A DNA stretch of 64,000 nucleotides from Triglochin maritima (lineage: Eukaryota > Streptophyta > Magnoliopsida > Alismatales > Juncaginaceae): positions 21,162,001 through 21,226,000 of the forward strand of contig OY821777.1 of NCBI GenBank assembly GCA_963682175.1, given 5' to 3'. Under the pieces are notes generated by a model. The model was not told the origin of the DNA and did not search any database. It saw nothing but the letters and a program-made list of their open reading frames with translations. The position numbers and the translations under genes were made by a program. Positions 34,184-44,870 of this stretch are shown piece after piece (within the stretch, counting starts at the first letter, position 1; each line of letters begins with the position of its first letter).

Positions 34184-34710
34184 AATTATTTTGGTCTTGT
34201 TGACATTGGGAACAATTGTCCAAGGTTTGTCGGTGTAAACATGAACTCCACCATACTCTAGATCTAATGCAAAGGCAATGAGATCGGGTACAATCTCATA
34301 CCTAATAACATTGATAACAGTGTGAAAGAGGTGTCTATTAGGGTCTTTTCTAAGATTGTAATAAAATTGTTGGACTAAGAACGAATAATAAGGCTTAGGT
34401 AATAATTTTGTCATGCAATGAGTGAGTCGATTTGGACCTAGATTCTCTTACAAGATGTTCAGAAAAGTCTAATACCTCAACCTTTCTACAAGGAATAAAA
34501 GGAGCAGCTAATTAACATTTGTCCCAATCCTCATGTGTAGAATCGTCGATCGGAAAGAATGGGTTGGTCGGAGGTGCGGGAGGATCACATGCGTTGGCGT
34601 CAGTGGGAGGACGATGAAGTGTCTTCTTCTTGCGACATTCAGTTGTGATGGAGTCAGAGTCAGATCTAGGCCGGCGACATGACATCTTCTTGCTTCCGGT
34701 CATGATGCAA
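34184..34710 (-). pseudogene. Env-position ORF of J, N-terminal half
   Basis: Reads from an ATG near 34703 (MTGSKKMSCRRPRSDSDS), a basic, serine-rich start that may act as a nuclear targeting stretch, through a Pro-rich linker (PPAPPTNPFFPIDD), a frame break near 34510, and then YSFLVQQFYYNLRKDPNRHL and GGVHVYTDKPWTIVPN. It is the upstream half of the ORF type seen in M at 18975-19807. It ends at the junction with LTR K. Confidence 0.55.
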
Positions 34711-34789
34711 ATGGAGAGGAGGAAGCAATGTATGGTGGAATGAGTAGAGGAGGAAGAGGTGGAGCGAAAAGTAGTTTCAAAAGCACCAA

Positions 34790-35470
34790 ACACCGGTCAG
34801 ATGAAAAGGAGATCGGTCAGAAATGGGAGGGGCGACGTTTAGGGTAAGAGATGAAAAATGGAAAGTGAAATAGAAAGGTACGATTTTTACTCTATAAGTA
34901 GGAAAAAGTACGTCGACGGTCGACCGGACAGGTAGTTTCAGTCGACCGAACAATGAAATTTGGGAAAACATTTCGTTGATTTGGGTGAGGGTTTGACTGG
35001 AAGAAAAAAGTAGTCAACCGAACGAGAGAGGCGAGAACTGCCTGTAAATTTCTATAAGACCACAAAGAGCAATGGTGGACCGAAATAAGAGGTAGAAACT
35101 TCCTGTTATTTTTGGTCGAACAACAATTAAGCAATGGTCGACCGAATGGCGAGACAGAAAGGCCTGTTATTTTTGGTAAAACAAGAGGATGCAAGGGTCG
35201 AACCAAAATACTAGGTGAAAATCGACTGAGAGAAATAGTCAGTCAAAGGAGAACACAGGTCGAGTACGCGGTCAAACGATGTAGAACGGTTCAATCGGTA
35301 ATTAAGTGAACTTACGTACCAGATCGAGAAAGGTCTGATCGGTCTAACAGAATCCATATTCCGGTCGACCGATGAAACCCAGAGAAGAGATTTTCTCACC
35401 GGTCAAATGAGACACAAGTTGTGGTTGATCGTTTGGAGGCAGAAAGAATTTTTTTGTCCAAACACACTCA
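34790..35470 (-). repeat. Palindrome-rich spacer between J RNase H and the env-position ORF
   Basis: About 680 bp without a plausible ORF. It contains the GGTCGACC core at about 34919, 35137 and 35362 plus many half-copies (GTTCGACC, GGTCGAAC, GTCAACCG). The array is thus not confined to the LTR in this element. Confidence 0.6.
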
Positions 35471-35587
35471 AAATTGATCCAACATAAAAGAAATTCAAAG
35501 CATAAACCAATCGACAAACAATTTTAAAAAATATGAGACAATGTGAATGAGTTATATATCCTTTAAGTTGCATATGCCAAGATTAAG

Positions 35588-37100
35588 TCATATGTGATTA
35601 AATTGATCAACATTTGAAGGTTTAGTGAAAATGTCCACTAATTGATCATTTGTAGGAACAAAAACTAGTTTAATGTCTTCTTTAGATTCATGATCTCTAA
35701 GAAAGTGATGTCTCACCTCTATATGTTTGGTTTTTGAATGTAAGATTGGATATTTTGAAAGATTTATAGCATTAGTATTATCACAAAGAATAGGAGTAGT
35801 TTGAAACTCAAGTTTCAAGTCCTTGAGGGTTTGCCTCATCCGTAAGACCTGTGCACAAGCACAACCAGCGGCAATGTATTCAGCCCGGGTAGTAGACAAT
35901 GCAACACTATTTTGTTTCTTCCGAAACCACGATACAAGAGATTTTCCCAAAAAATGGCATGTGTCATTAGTTCTCTTACGATCTAATATACAACCGACAA
36001 AGTCGGCGTTACTAAGCAAGATCAAAAGCCCTAGTATTGGGACAAAACAAACCAAAATCCTGAGAACCTTTAAGATAGCGAAAAATCATTTTCAAAGCAT
36101 TTATGTGAGATCTTTTGGACACGCTTGAAAACGAGCACACAAACATACTATAAACATGATATCGGGGCAATTAATAGTAAGTTAAAGTAATGATCTGATC
36201 ATACCACAATATTTCTTGATGTCCACATCTTTACCATTTTCATCATTGTCCAATTTATAGCTTGTGCTCATTGGAGTCTTGTGGGGCTTGCAATCTTCAA
36301 GACCAAAGCACTTAAGAAGTTCTTTTGTGTATTTTTCTTGGTGTATGAAGTTTCCTTCTTCAGTTTGCTTGATTTGGAGTCCAAGGAAGAAATTTAGTTA
36401 TTTAATTAAGCTCAACTCGAGCTCTTCGTCCATAGACTTAGAAAATTCTTCGCAAAGACAAGGGTTGCACATATATTTGTACCACTAATAAATCGTGATT
36501 ATTAGATTTTACAAATATAGTTGTATCCACTTTACCCATAGAGAAACCTTTGTTAATCAAAATCTTCTTCAACCTCTCATACCAAGCCCTAGGAGCTTGC
36601 TTGAGTCCATAAAGAGTTTTCTTGAGTTCTTTTACATGGTTCGAGTAAGTTTTATTTACAAATCCAGGTGATTGTGCAACAAAAATGTCTTCAGAAATAA
36701 AGCCATTTAGAAAAGCACTTTTAACATCCATTTGAAAAACTTTGATATCCATAAAAGATAAATAATCTAAAAGAATATGGATGGCTTCCATACAAGAAAT
36801 GGGAGCATAAGTTTCATCAAAGTCTATCCCCTTCTCTTGGTGGTAGCCTTGAGCAACAAATCTAGCTTTGTTTCTATCTACATTCCCATCTTCATCAAGT
36901 TTGTTTCGGAAGATCAACTTAGTTCCAATGATAGTTTGATTAGTAGGTTTTTCAACAAGTTCCCAAACATTATTTCGAACAAATTGATTTAGCTCTTCAT
37001 GCAATTAACCAAAATTGATCATTACATGTTTGTTCTACTTTCTTGGGTTCTAATTTGGAGATAAAAGCGTAAGAGTCACAAACCACATGAGCTCTAGAAC
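35588..37100 (-). pseudogene. Copia reverse transcriptase and RNase H of J
   Basis: Reverse transcriptase starts AMHEELNQFVRNNVWELV (about 36960-37005), followed by NKARFVAQGYHQEKGIDFDETYAP and QMDVKSAFLNG. The catalytic YVDD box is lost: the frame reads LLVVQIYV (about 36480) and then resumes downstream at LCEEFSK, so the two aspartates and about ten residues are deleted. RNase H has ADFVGCILDRKRTNDTCHFL, SVALSTTRAEYIAAG, CDNTNAINLSK and HIEVRHHFLRDH, ending at ...LVDIFTKPS near 35620. Several frame breaks lie between 36060 and 36440. Confidence 0.9.
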
Positions 37101-37712
37101 GTGTTGTCACTCCTTGAGAATCATCTCCTATCACAAGGTCCTACGGATGATCTTTTTATAGGCCTAATCCTTAGGAAGTTTCTCTTTATCCTCTAATGGA
37201 GGACTTCGAAGATCTTGGTGTGACTCAAAGGTGCCCTCTTGCGATGAGACATGTCTAATGATATCCATGTAGTCATCATCAAGAGAGGAATTCTCTACAC
37301 ATGCCAATTCATCAAAGTTGATGTGTAGAGATTCCTCAACATAACTAGTTTTTTATTGTACATTCTATAAGCTTTACTCCTATCGTAATACCCTAAACAG
37401 ATGACCTCATCGGATTTAGCATCAAATTTATACAAGTTATCTTTAGTGTTGAGGACAAAACATTTTGAACCAAAATCTTTGAAGTAATAAATCTTCGGAA
37501 TGTGGTTATGTCAAAGTTCAAAATGAGTTTTCTTTAAGATGGGTCAAATGAGAACACGACTCAAAACATAGAAAGAAGTATTCACGGCTTCGCACCAAAA
37601 GTACTATGGAAGCCCTTTCTCCATAAACATGGTTCTTGCCATTTCTTGAAGTGTTCTATTCTTTCTCTTAACTACCCCATTTTGTTGAGGAGTGCGGGGA
37701 AAAGAAAATTTA
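37101..37712 (-). pseudogene. Copia integrase C-terminus and pol linker of J
   Basis: From upstream: FSFPRTPQQNGVVKRKNRTL (about 37650-37710) carries the region of the catalytic Glu, here changed to Lys. Then KDFGSKCFVLNTKDNLYKFD (about 37430-37490) and the GYYDRSKAYRMYNKK motif. The linker before reverse transcriptase (about 37040-37300) follows. The integrase N-terminus and protease are absent, replaced by the LTR fragment at 37713. Confidence 0.8.
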
Positions 37713-37970
37713 TGCTCTAATCTAAACCCGATATCTAAACCTCCACCCACTAGACTCCCATCCATATTTACTTTATTTTTAATTTGTTTTTGTTCTTGCT
37801 TTAGAAATTAATTAAAAACCAAAAATCTCAAACCAAACTTATTTCTCTCTTTTTCTTTCCTTAATCGAAAATCACACAAATAACAATATCTCTCCCTCCT
37901 TGTGTTCGACCCGTACTTGCCACGTCTTCATTGACGCCGTGCACTTGCGGTATAAATTTAATTCTCATCA
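37713..37970 (+). repeat. 3' fragment of an E-family LTR
   Basis: Matches the last 260 bp of the E LTRs (from CTCTAATCTAAACCCGATA to ...TTAATTCTCATCA). The first roughly 900 bp are missing. It lies exactly at the gap between gag and integrase in J, so the deletion and this insertion are probably linked. About 35 unassigned bases separate it from solo LTR I. Confidence 0.8.
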
Positions 37971-38650
37971 TGGTACTTCATCATCATCAATTTCCACCGC
38001 TTGAGGTTGATTGATTGATTCAATTAAAATACCGCAAGTGCACGACCATGATGAAGTGGTGGTAAGTACGGGTCAAGTCCATTGGGAGCGCATGCAAGTC
38101 AAAATGCACCATACTCGAGTGGAAAATAGGAGATAAATGATGTTGGAAATACACTACAATGCATATGAAATCAGGAAACAAACAATAAAACAAAACCCCG
38201 TAGGTGGTAGAGAAAGAACGCGGAAATAAAAATAGGTGTACGTGTGTGTGTTCAATTGTGCTCATCACAACATGTAACACATGAAATCCATAAATCCAAA
38301 TCGAACTTTGCCTCCACATGAAATAAGATAAAACATTAGCATTAAAACATACAAGACAATAATTTAATTGAGGCTAACATGAGCACATGTAAAATGACCA
38401 GACCCCACTATGTCTCCACATGAAATAAGATTTGATACAATCATTAAAACATACAATACATCAATAAGGATGAGGCTAACATGAGCACTTGCATGCGTAT
38501 GTTATATTTCCTTCTCACACTCCATCCTTATCCTCACCTCATCATTCCCCATAAAATAGGATCACTAATCTAAGCATATGCTAAACATCACTCAAGAGCA
38601 TTAGCAAATCAAAGGTAATAGCAAAAATCCCATTAGATGGTTATGAAACT

Positions 38651-39180
38651 TGATTGTGTTCATTTTAAATACCGCAAGTGCACATCGTCGGTGAAGACGT
38701 GGAAAATACGGGTCGAGCCACAGGGAGGTGTGTTGACTCTGGTTCTTTCGAAGTAAAGTGGGAAAAGAGGGGAAGAAGAGTTGTGATTACACTAACTAAA
38801 CTACACTATGAATGAACTAACAATTAAACTAAACCCCATGGAGTGGAGGTGTGTAGGTATGTGTGTGTGAGTGGCTCTTCATTTCAATTAGGAACAAGTG
38901 TAGTTTATGTGGTATACAAGTAGAAGCTAGTGTAGAATCTAAGTGTAGGATACACAACACTACATGGCAAACCATGAACATTAGTATCTCACGTGAAGTT
39001 GAGGTTGATTTTAGATTATCAAGCATGCAACAAGTACCTACTGTGGCCATTAGAGAATCAATCAATCCTACATACAACCTAAATCATTCATACGAATGTG
39101 CACCAAAGATGGATCCATACATAACAAGTCATTCCCATCGAACCATTACAAGCAACAAGATAAACTCTAAAGCTAGAATG
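38651..39180 (-). repeat. Truncated 3' LTR of F fused to internal sequence
   Basis: The U5-side LTR segment (plus orientation TGATTGTGTTC onwards) runs directly into F's own 3' untranslated region near 39180; the U3 start and polypurine tract are missing. The same fusion point is present in the 5' LTR near 52570. Confidence 0.65.
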
Positions 39181-39958
39181 ATTCCCTATACATACACACT
39201 TCCTTATACTAACAGACACGCATTATTTGATTCACTAGCTTCATGGTGGACTTCTTTATTTGTTTGAGTACTGAAACCCTATGATTACATGCCCCCGAGG
39301 GAAGACCGGGGTCCATCCTTACGACTAGATAAGACCTAAAGCCACTGTACTAGATATCCTAATGCATCAAGTTGAAGACAATTTTTGGGATCTTCCTTTT
39401 ACTTTGCCTCTCAATGGTTTTGCACATGCCAAACACATGAAGATTTTTGGAAGAAATGAAAGAATTAAAGCACTAGGCAAACAAAAGAAGACAAGTCACC
39501 CAAGGATCATGGCAAGCAGATATATTGATATTAAATGTAGCACACTAACATGACCCTAACAATAAAAACAAAAGAAAACAAAAACAAAAGGAGAAATGCT
39601 CGACTACACACATAAAACACCCCCTACACTTACTCATGCATTGTCCTCAATGAATGTGAGCATGGTACTACATGGATTTATGCAAGAAAAAGTTCATGGT
39701 TATGTTGATGGACACAAACCCGAATTCCCCTCAAAACCTGTGAAATAAGAAAAGTGATACAAATACGAGAAACAAATGTTGCCCAAATACACAAGGATTG
39801 GAGCCCCCAACAATCAGTGCTTACTGGTGGTATTTTATTGTTTTTTCTTTTCCTTTTTTTTCTTTTTGTGGTTGTTTTTTTTGAAATATAACTATGTACG
39901 AAAATAAGTTCTCATCTTCATTTGTCAAAGGACATCAAATGGGAACCGCAAAAGTGGG
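39181..39958 (-). other. 3' untranslated region of F
   Basis: Matches the 3' regions of H (47000-47600) and E (61540-61720), including the GGACAATGCATGA...GTGTAGGGGGTGTTTTA stretch (39608-39655 on the minus strand). A long minus-strand purine tract lies at 39838-39880. The conserved hairpin block found in H and E is missing. Confidence 0.55.
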
Positions 39959-40262
39959 TCAATGCACTTGGAATGGGAACATGACACCACGCGGGGCCAA
40001 AATACTTATGTGTGGCCCCCCCTCACAAAGTGCACCAGATGTAACGAGAGGTTCATGAATTATACGCAAAGTCATCTCATTCAAAGGATCAAACTGAAAG
40101 AGTGCGAACCTCTCAAGAGTTTGGGACATATTGTTCAACGAAAGAATATTTTCTCCCGTCGCAGAACTGAAGTTATGATCGTCAACCCAAACTCTCCAAC
40201 CAACAACCTGGTGGGTCGGAACGAAGTGAAGGACCTTGTTAGGCATGTCTGACTCACCAGGC
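39959..40262 (-). pseudogene. C-terminal domain of F gag-like ORF
   Basis: About 95 residues, open to the stop at 39959: VPTHQVVGWRVWVDDHNFSS, TLERFALFQFDPLNE, IIHEPLVTSGALCEGGPH and ILAPRGVMFPFQVH. It aligns without gaps to the C-terminus of the E ORF with roughly two thirds identity. A shorter version (MHPPIGWRVLFDE) ends the H polyprotein. No known family is recognised. Solo LTR G separates it from the N-terminal part. Confidence 0.75.
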
Positions 40263-41402
40263 GAACCTTGTTAGGCATTACCCAAGGTATCCTCTAAGGA
40301 ACTCCCAATACCCTCATTGGGGATTGACATAATATCATCCATATATTTGGGTCTTATATCCTTTATTTTAGACTAAGCAATGCTACGTAATGAGTTTTAT
40401 GTTTAAGTTTCAGGTATAAACAAGTTTGAGAAGGAGACTAAAAAAAGACATAAAAGCAAGAAAAATGACTACGTTGCAAGACTTATGGACTAAGGTGCAT
40501 GAGATAAGGACCTGGATGTAAAACCAAAAAGATTAATGAGGAAATCCAAAAGCTGGACACCATTATAAGGAGTATTTTGGCAATTAGATCCGGGACCAAA
40601 CATAAACAACCAAATCGGGTTCATCAAACATCAAGAAATCAAGCAAGAAACGAACCACAGAAATCAGACTCAAACAAAGCTATCTGGACCGGCAATTGGC
40701 TGTCCCGGACCTCCAATTGGCGGTCCAAATTGGTCCAAAAGTTTCATGGTTGAGTCGGATCGTGTATTATATTGTTTTATGTCCATTCATAGTATGTGTT
40801 TAGTCCCATACCGGGGGATTGTCCCCTGTTACCTTTTTTCATGCCTATAAATAGAACTCTTCCTCCTCATTTGTATTCACCCATTTTTTGGTGGCATTCT
40901 CTCGACTTGGAGTAAAGCCTTGAAGCAAAACTCAAGTGGAGAAGAATGCTACTTGTAATATGAGTCATGTTAATAAAATAATTTTCATAGTTAGTTTCCT
41001 ATTGTCTCTTTCAATTCTTTCAATTCTTGCATGTTTAGTTTAATTCCACTTTGTTTTCTTTTCTTAATGATTAGTAAGAAGTTCCATCCCCCTTTGAGGG
41101 TGGAGATGACATACATATAAGTCGTGAAGTTTGGATGTTTGATGATTTTTTGATTGTGTAGACTTGCATGTTTGTATGTTCGTTGAGCGTATTTTAATCA
41201 TCTACATGTTGGGGGTGATGGGTTTTGCCATAAGATTTAGACACTTCCCATGCTTAGTTTTCTCATGTTTATTGACTGAAAGTTCCTATTAAATATGCTA
41301 CGTGTTAGTTAAGTGTTTGTATTTGTGGTTGCTTGCTTGATTGATTGAATAAACTTTTTTTGATGGGTTTTGCCATAAGATTTAGTCACCTCCCATGCTT
41401 AG

Positions 41403-42780
41403 TGATTAACATCATTTCATGCTTATATTTGTATCTTATATCCCTTATCTTTCACCTAAATAATGCTATGTAATGATTTTTATGTTTACTTTTTAGGAAT
41501 AAATAGGTTTGAAGAAATGAAGCATAAAAGGACCCAAAAGCTGGGAAAAATGACTGAATTGTGAGATCTAGGGACTGAGATGCAAGGGAGAAGGACCTGA
41601 ACGTAAGACCAAAGGACCAAAGAGCAAAACAGAAAACTCTACACCATCTTGGGGAGTATTTTGGAAATTAGATTCGGGTCGGAGCTCCAATAAACAAAGT
41701 AGATGCATCAAAGACCGACAAAGGAATCCAGAAAAGCCCAGAATGAAATTTAGCCGGATCCAAATCTTATGGACCGCCAATTGGCGGTCTGGATCTTTCG
41801 GAATCCGCTCAAATTTCTCCAGAACATGTATTAGAGGATGTTTAGGCTATTTTTGGTATTTGTTTTGTCCTACATCGGGGGATTATCCCGGATTGCCTTT
41901 TTGTATGGCTATAAATAGAACTCTTCACCTTGTAATGTAATCACTCCATATTTTAAGTGTCTATTCTTCCTACGAGAAGTGAGGCCTTGAAGCACACACT
42001 AAAGTAGGAGGATGCTACTTGAAATGTGAGTCACTTTAATAAATGTTTGTTTATTATGTTGTTTGTTTTATGTTTCTTGTTTTACTTTCTTTAATTTCAT
42101 TTCATTAGTTTTAGTAGCTTAGTTAATATGGTTTCTTTGCTTAGTTTAATATTTAGTGTAATGTGTAGTGAGTAGTTCCATCCCCTTTGGGGGGTGGAGT
42201 AGATGTTCATACATGCATTAGAGAATGGAATGAATGCTTTATTTACAATGTGTTAATAAAACATGAATGTATGCTTGCTTGTTTAGGATAGAATTTATAA
42301 CTTGATGAGTTTTGCCAAAATGATTAGACACCTCTCATGCTTGTTTAGGTTATGAAATAAATAACTTGCATATGTAAATGTTAATCAACTAGGTTGGTGA
42401 ATAGATTCATAGGTTTTACCATAACATTTAGACACTTCCTATCCATGATAACACCACCTTTATTTGTGCTTAAAGAATGTGTTCAACACCCACCTCTTTG
42501 CATGTGTACACTCACTCCACCCCTTAGGGGTTTTCCATTTCGAATTCCAGCACTCGTCTTTCGTTCTTAGTTAAGTTTTAGTTAATCGTTTGTTGCTTTC
42601 TTTCGCATTTATACTTCGTAGTGTAGTGTAACGTGGAGTAGCATAATCAACACTCTTCTCCATTTTTCCGCCACTTGATTTCGTGCAAACGAGGGGCTGC
42701 TCACCTCCCTGATGATGACCCGTATTTGCCACCGCTTCAACGCGGCCGTGCACTTGCGGTTTAAATTAAAATGTTCAATA
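41403..42780 (+). repeat. 5' LTR of H
   Basis: TGATTAACATCATTTCATG to ...ATGTTCAATA (the final CA has become TA). TATAAATA at 41910-41917. One palindrome GACCGCCAATTGGCGGTC at about 41772-41789. The U5 hairpin CCGC-TTCAAC-GCGG is at 42732-42745. Confidence 0.9.
41910..41917 (+). promoter_or_regulatory. TATA box in the H 5' LTR
   Basis: TATAAATA, present at the matching place in the 3' LTR (48834-48841), about 120 bases downstream of the palindrome. Confidence 0.65.
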
Positions 42781-42786
42781 AGTTTT

Positions 42787-42804
42787 TGGCACCGTTGTCC
42801 GGGA
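42787..42804 (+). other. Primer binding site of H, tRNA-Asp type
   Basis: TGGCACCGTTGTCCGGGA, two changes from the standard tRNA-Asp site. Confidence 0.8.
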
Positions 42805-43827
42805 GGTGACAGTCCAGACTCTTGTTTGGACGATTCGAGTGGATTTAATTTGTGTTGTGTAGTTTTTTTTTTGTTTCAGGAGACTGGGAATAGGAAGGGG
42901 AGGCTACTGGAGAAAGTTCAAGACGAACTGGGCACTTCAGACTGCCAATCAGCGGTCTGAGACCGGCAATCAGCGATCTAGTGAGCTTTGTTCATCTTCT
43001 ATTTTCTTTGTGTTGTTGCTCTAATTGATTTAGTAATTTGGGACTCAATTTTGCATGTTCTGACACTTAGATTGCTCCCAGATTAATAATCAACTTCCCT
43101 TAAGCAACTTGGACCCTAAAAGTCAAAGCAAAAGATTAGGCATTCTTTTTGTTTAGGTCATGCATCATGTATGTGACTTAGGAATATAGATTGTCTTTCA
43201 TTTTAGCTTTATTTTTAGTTGTTGAGTGCTGGCGTGAGGTACGCACTTTCATCACCCTTTCCTTTCCACAAAACACACTAATAAAGAGCCTAATTTTTAA
43301 AATCAATTAGACATTGGCCCTAAGGATTTCGGGCGCATTAGGAGAGTGATCCGGTCCCGACCGTCATGACCTGATCGGCGTTGCCCACTTTGTCGATAGT
43401 AGGATAGACAAGATCTCTGGATCTTGGCTCACTTGCTGGGCTTTGTGGTCCTCGTCGTAGGGAGGTGAGGCGTTTTGAGGCAGTGTGACCTCGCAGTTAG
43501 GCGTCGTCTAGCTGTAAGGACCTATAACGACCTTAGGATTGCTTGCGCCTTGTCTGCTTGTGTGCTTCTACCTGTACCCATCCGCCGTAGCATAAGGACT
43601 TCTTCCATTCTCTCTTGAGTCATTCTTTCTCTCCTGTGTCCCCTCGTCGTCTCCTCTACGCACATTCTTTGTAAAAAAAGGTTTTGGTTTGTGTGTGTGC
43701 ACCTTTGTGCATGCTTTCGTGAACACGAGACGAGAGGGGTCGTTTGACGAGGAGCGTTGTCAATCCGGCTTCGGTAATCGATTTCTCGACGCCTTCCTCC
43801 TCTCGTGTCACACACAGGCTGGATTCA
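42805..43827 (+). other. Leader of H
   Basis: About 1 kb without a real ORF. Two palindromes (GACTGCCAATCAGCGGTC and GACCGGCAATCAGCGATC) lie at about 42940-42979, roughly 140 bases after the primer site. Later landmarks GTGAGGTACGCAC and GTTAGGCGTCGTCTAG are shared with N. Confidence 0.65.
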
Positions 43828-44870
43828 ATGGCTGCTAATTTCCATGAGGAGGAGCAGTTGCTGGACCCACCTGTGCCACCTGTGCTTCCAGTTGTCGCTC
43901 CCATACCTCTACGTGATAGATGCTACCTGAACCGTACCGCTCTACCCTCATTCATCGTATTGCCAGAGGAAAATGGGAACCATTTTGAGGTTAAGCCTCA
44001 GTATATTTCCATGCTCCCTCACTTCACTGGGAAAGGTGACCCCTATATCTTTCTCAGGGAATTTGAGGAGGTCTGTGCTATGTTCAAGCTGCAACAACTT
44101 AGCACAGACTCCATCCATCTTAGTCTTGTCCCCTTTGTGCTGAAGGATGATGCCAAGAAGTGGTTGTACAGCAACGAGGCGAATGCCTTTAGGACTTGGG
44201 ATGAGTTTCAATCTGCATTCCTCAAGAAATACTTTCCAAATCATCAGACTCAAAAATTGAGGAACGAAATCAATTCGTTCTATCAACTTGAGACTGAAGC
44301 ATTTCATGCATATCTAGAGAGGTTCAAGGAGCTACTATCCTCTTGCCCTCACCATGCATATCTAGAGAGTTCTTGGGAAAGGATGAAAGGGCGGCATGGG
44401 CTTTCCTAGAAGACCTTGCTAAGAAAACAATGCAATGAGAGAGTGTAAGGGAACCACCAGCATCATCTAGTATAGGAGCGAGGATCGTGAATGCAAACTC
44501 GACTAGATCGGGTACCGCATTTGCTATCGATACCACTACGGCCACCGAGGTACGCATGGCGGCCTTAATGCGCCCGCCGTATGAATTCGATTGATCTCCA
44601 AAACCAATAAAGTGCACCTCACATGTCAACATCTGGTCGAGTTCCCTGTCATTCATGTGGTAGGATCGCTCATGTAGAGAGGGAGTGTGCGTCCATTCCT
44701 CCTGAGATGGAACATGTCAACGCCATCTATGACAGAGCTAGGAATGACCCATACTCATCATCTTATAATCCTGGACGGAGGAACCACCCCAATTTTTCAT
44801 GGAACCAAAATAATGCCCGGGTGGTCCTTCAACCTCCTCTCGACCACTTAATCAACCACACCAACCTCCC
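43828..44870 (+). pseudogene. H gag: capsid and nucleocapsid
   Basis: From the ATG at 43828 (MAANFHEEEQ) the frame holds a Ty3/gypsy capsid core: HFTGKGDPYIFLREFEEVCA, LSLVPFVLKDDAKKWLYS, TWDEFQSAFLKKYFP and the LETEAFHAYLERFKELL motif. It stops at 44407. After frame lesions the zinc knuckle CHSCGRIAHVEREC and the following NAIYDRARNDPYSSSYNPG (about 44645-44790) are in another frame. The protein would form the particle and bind RNA. Confidence 0.85.
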
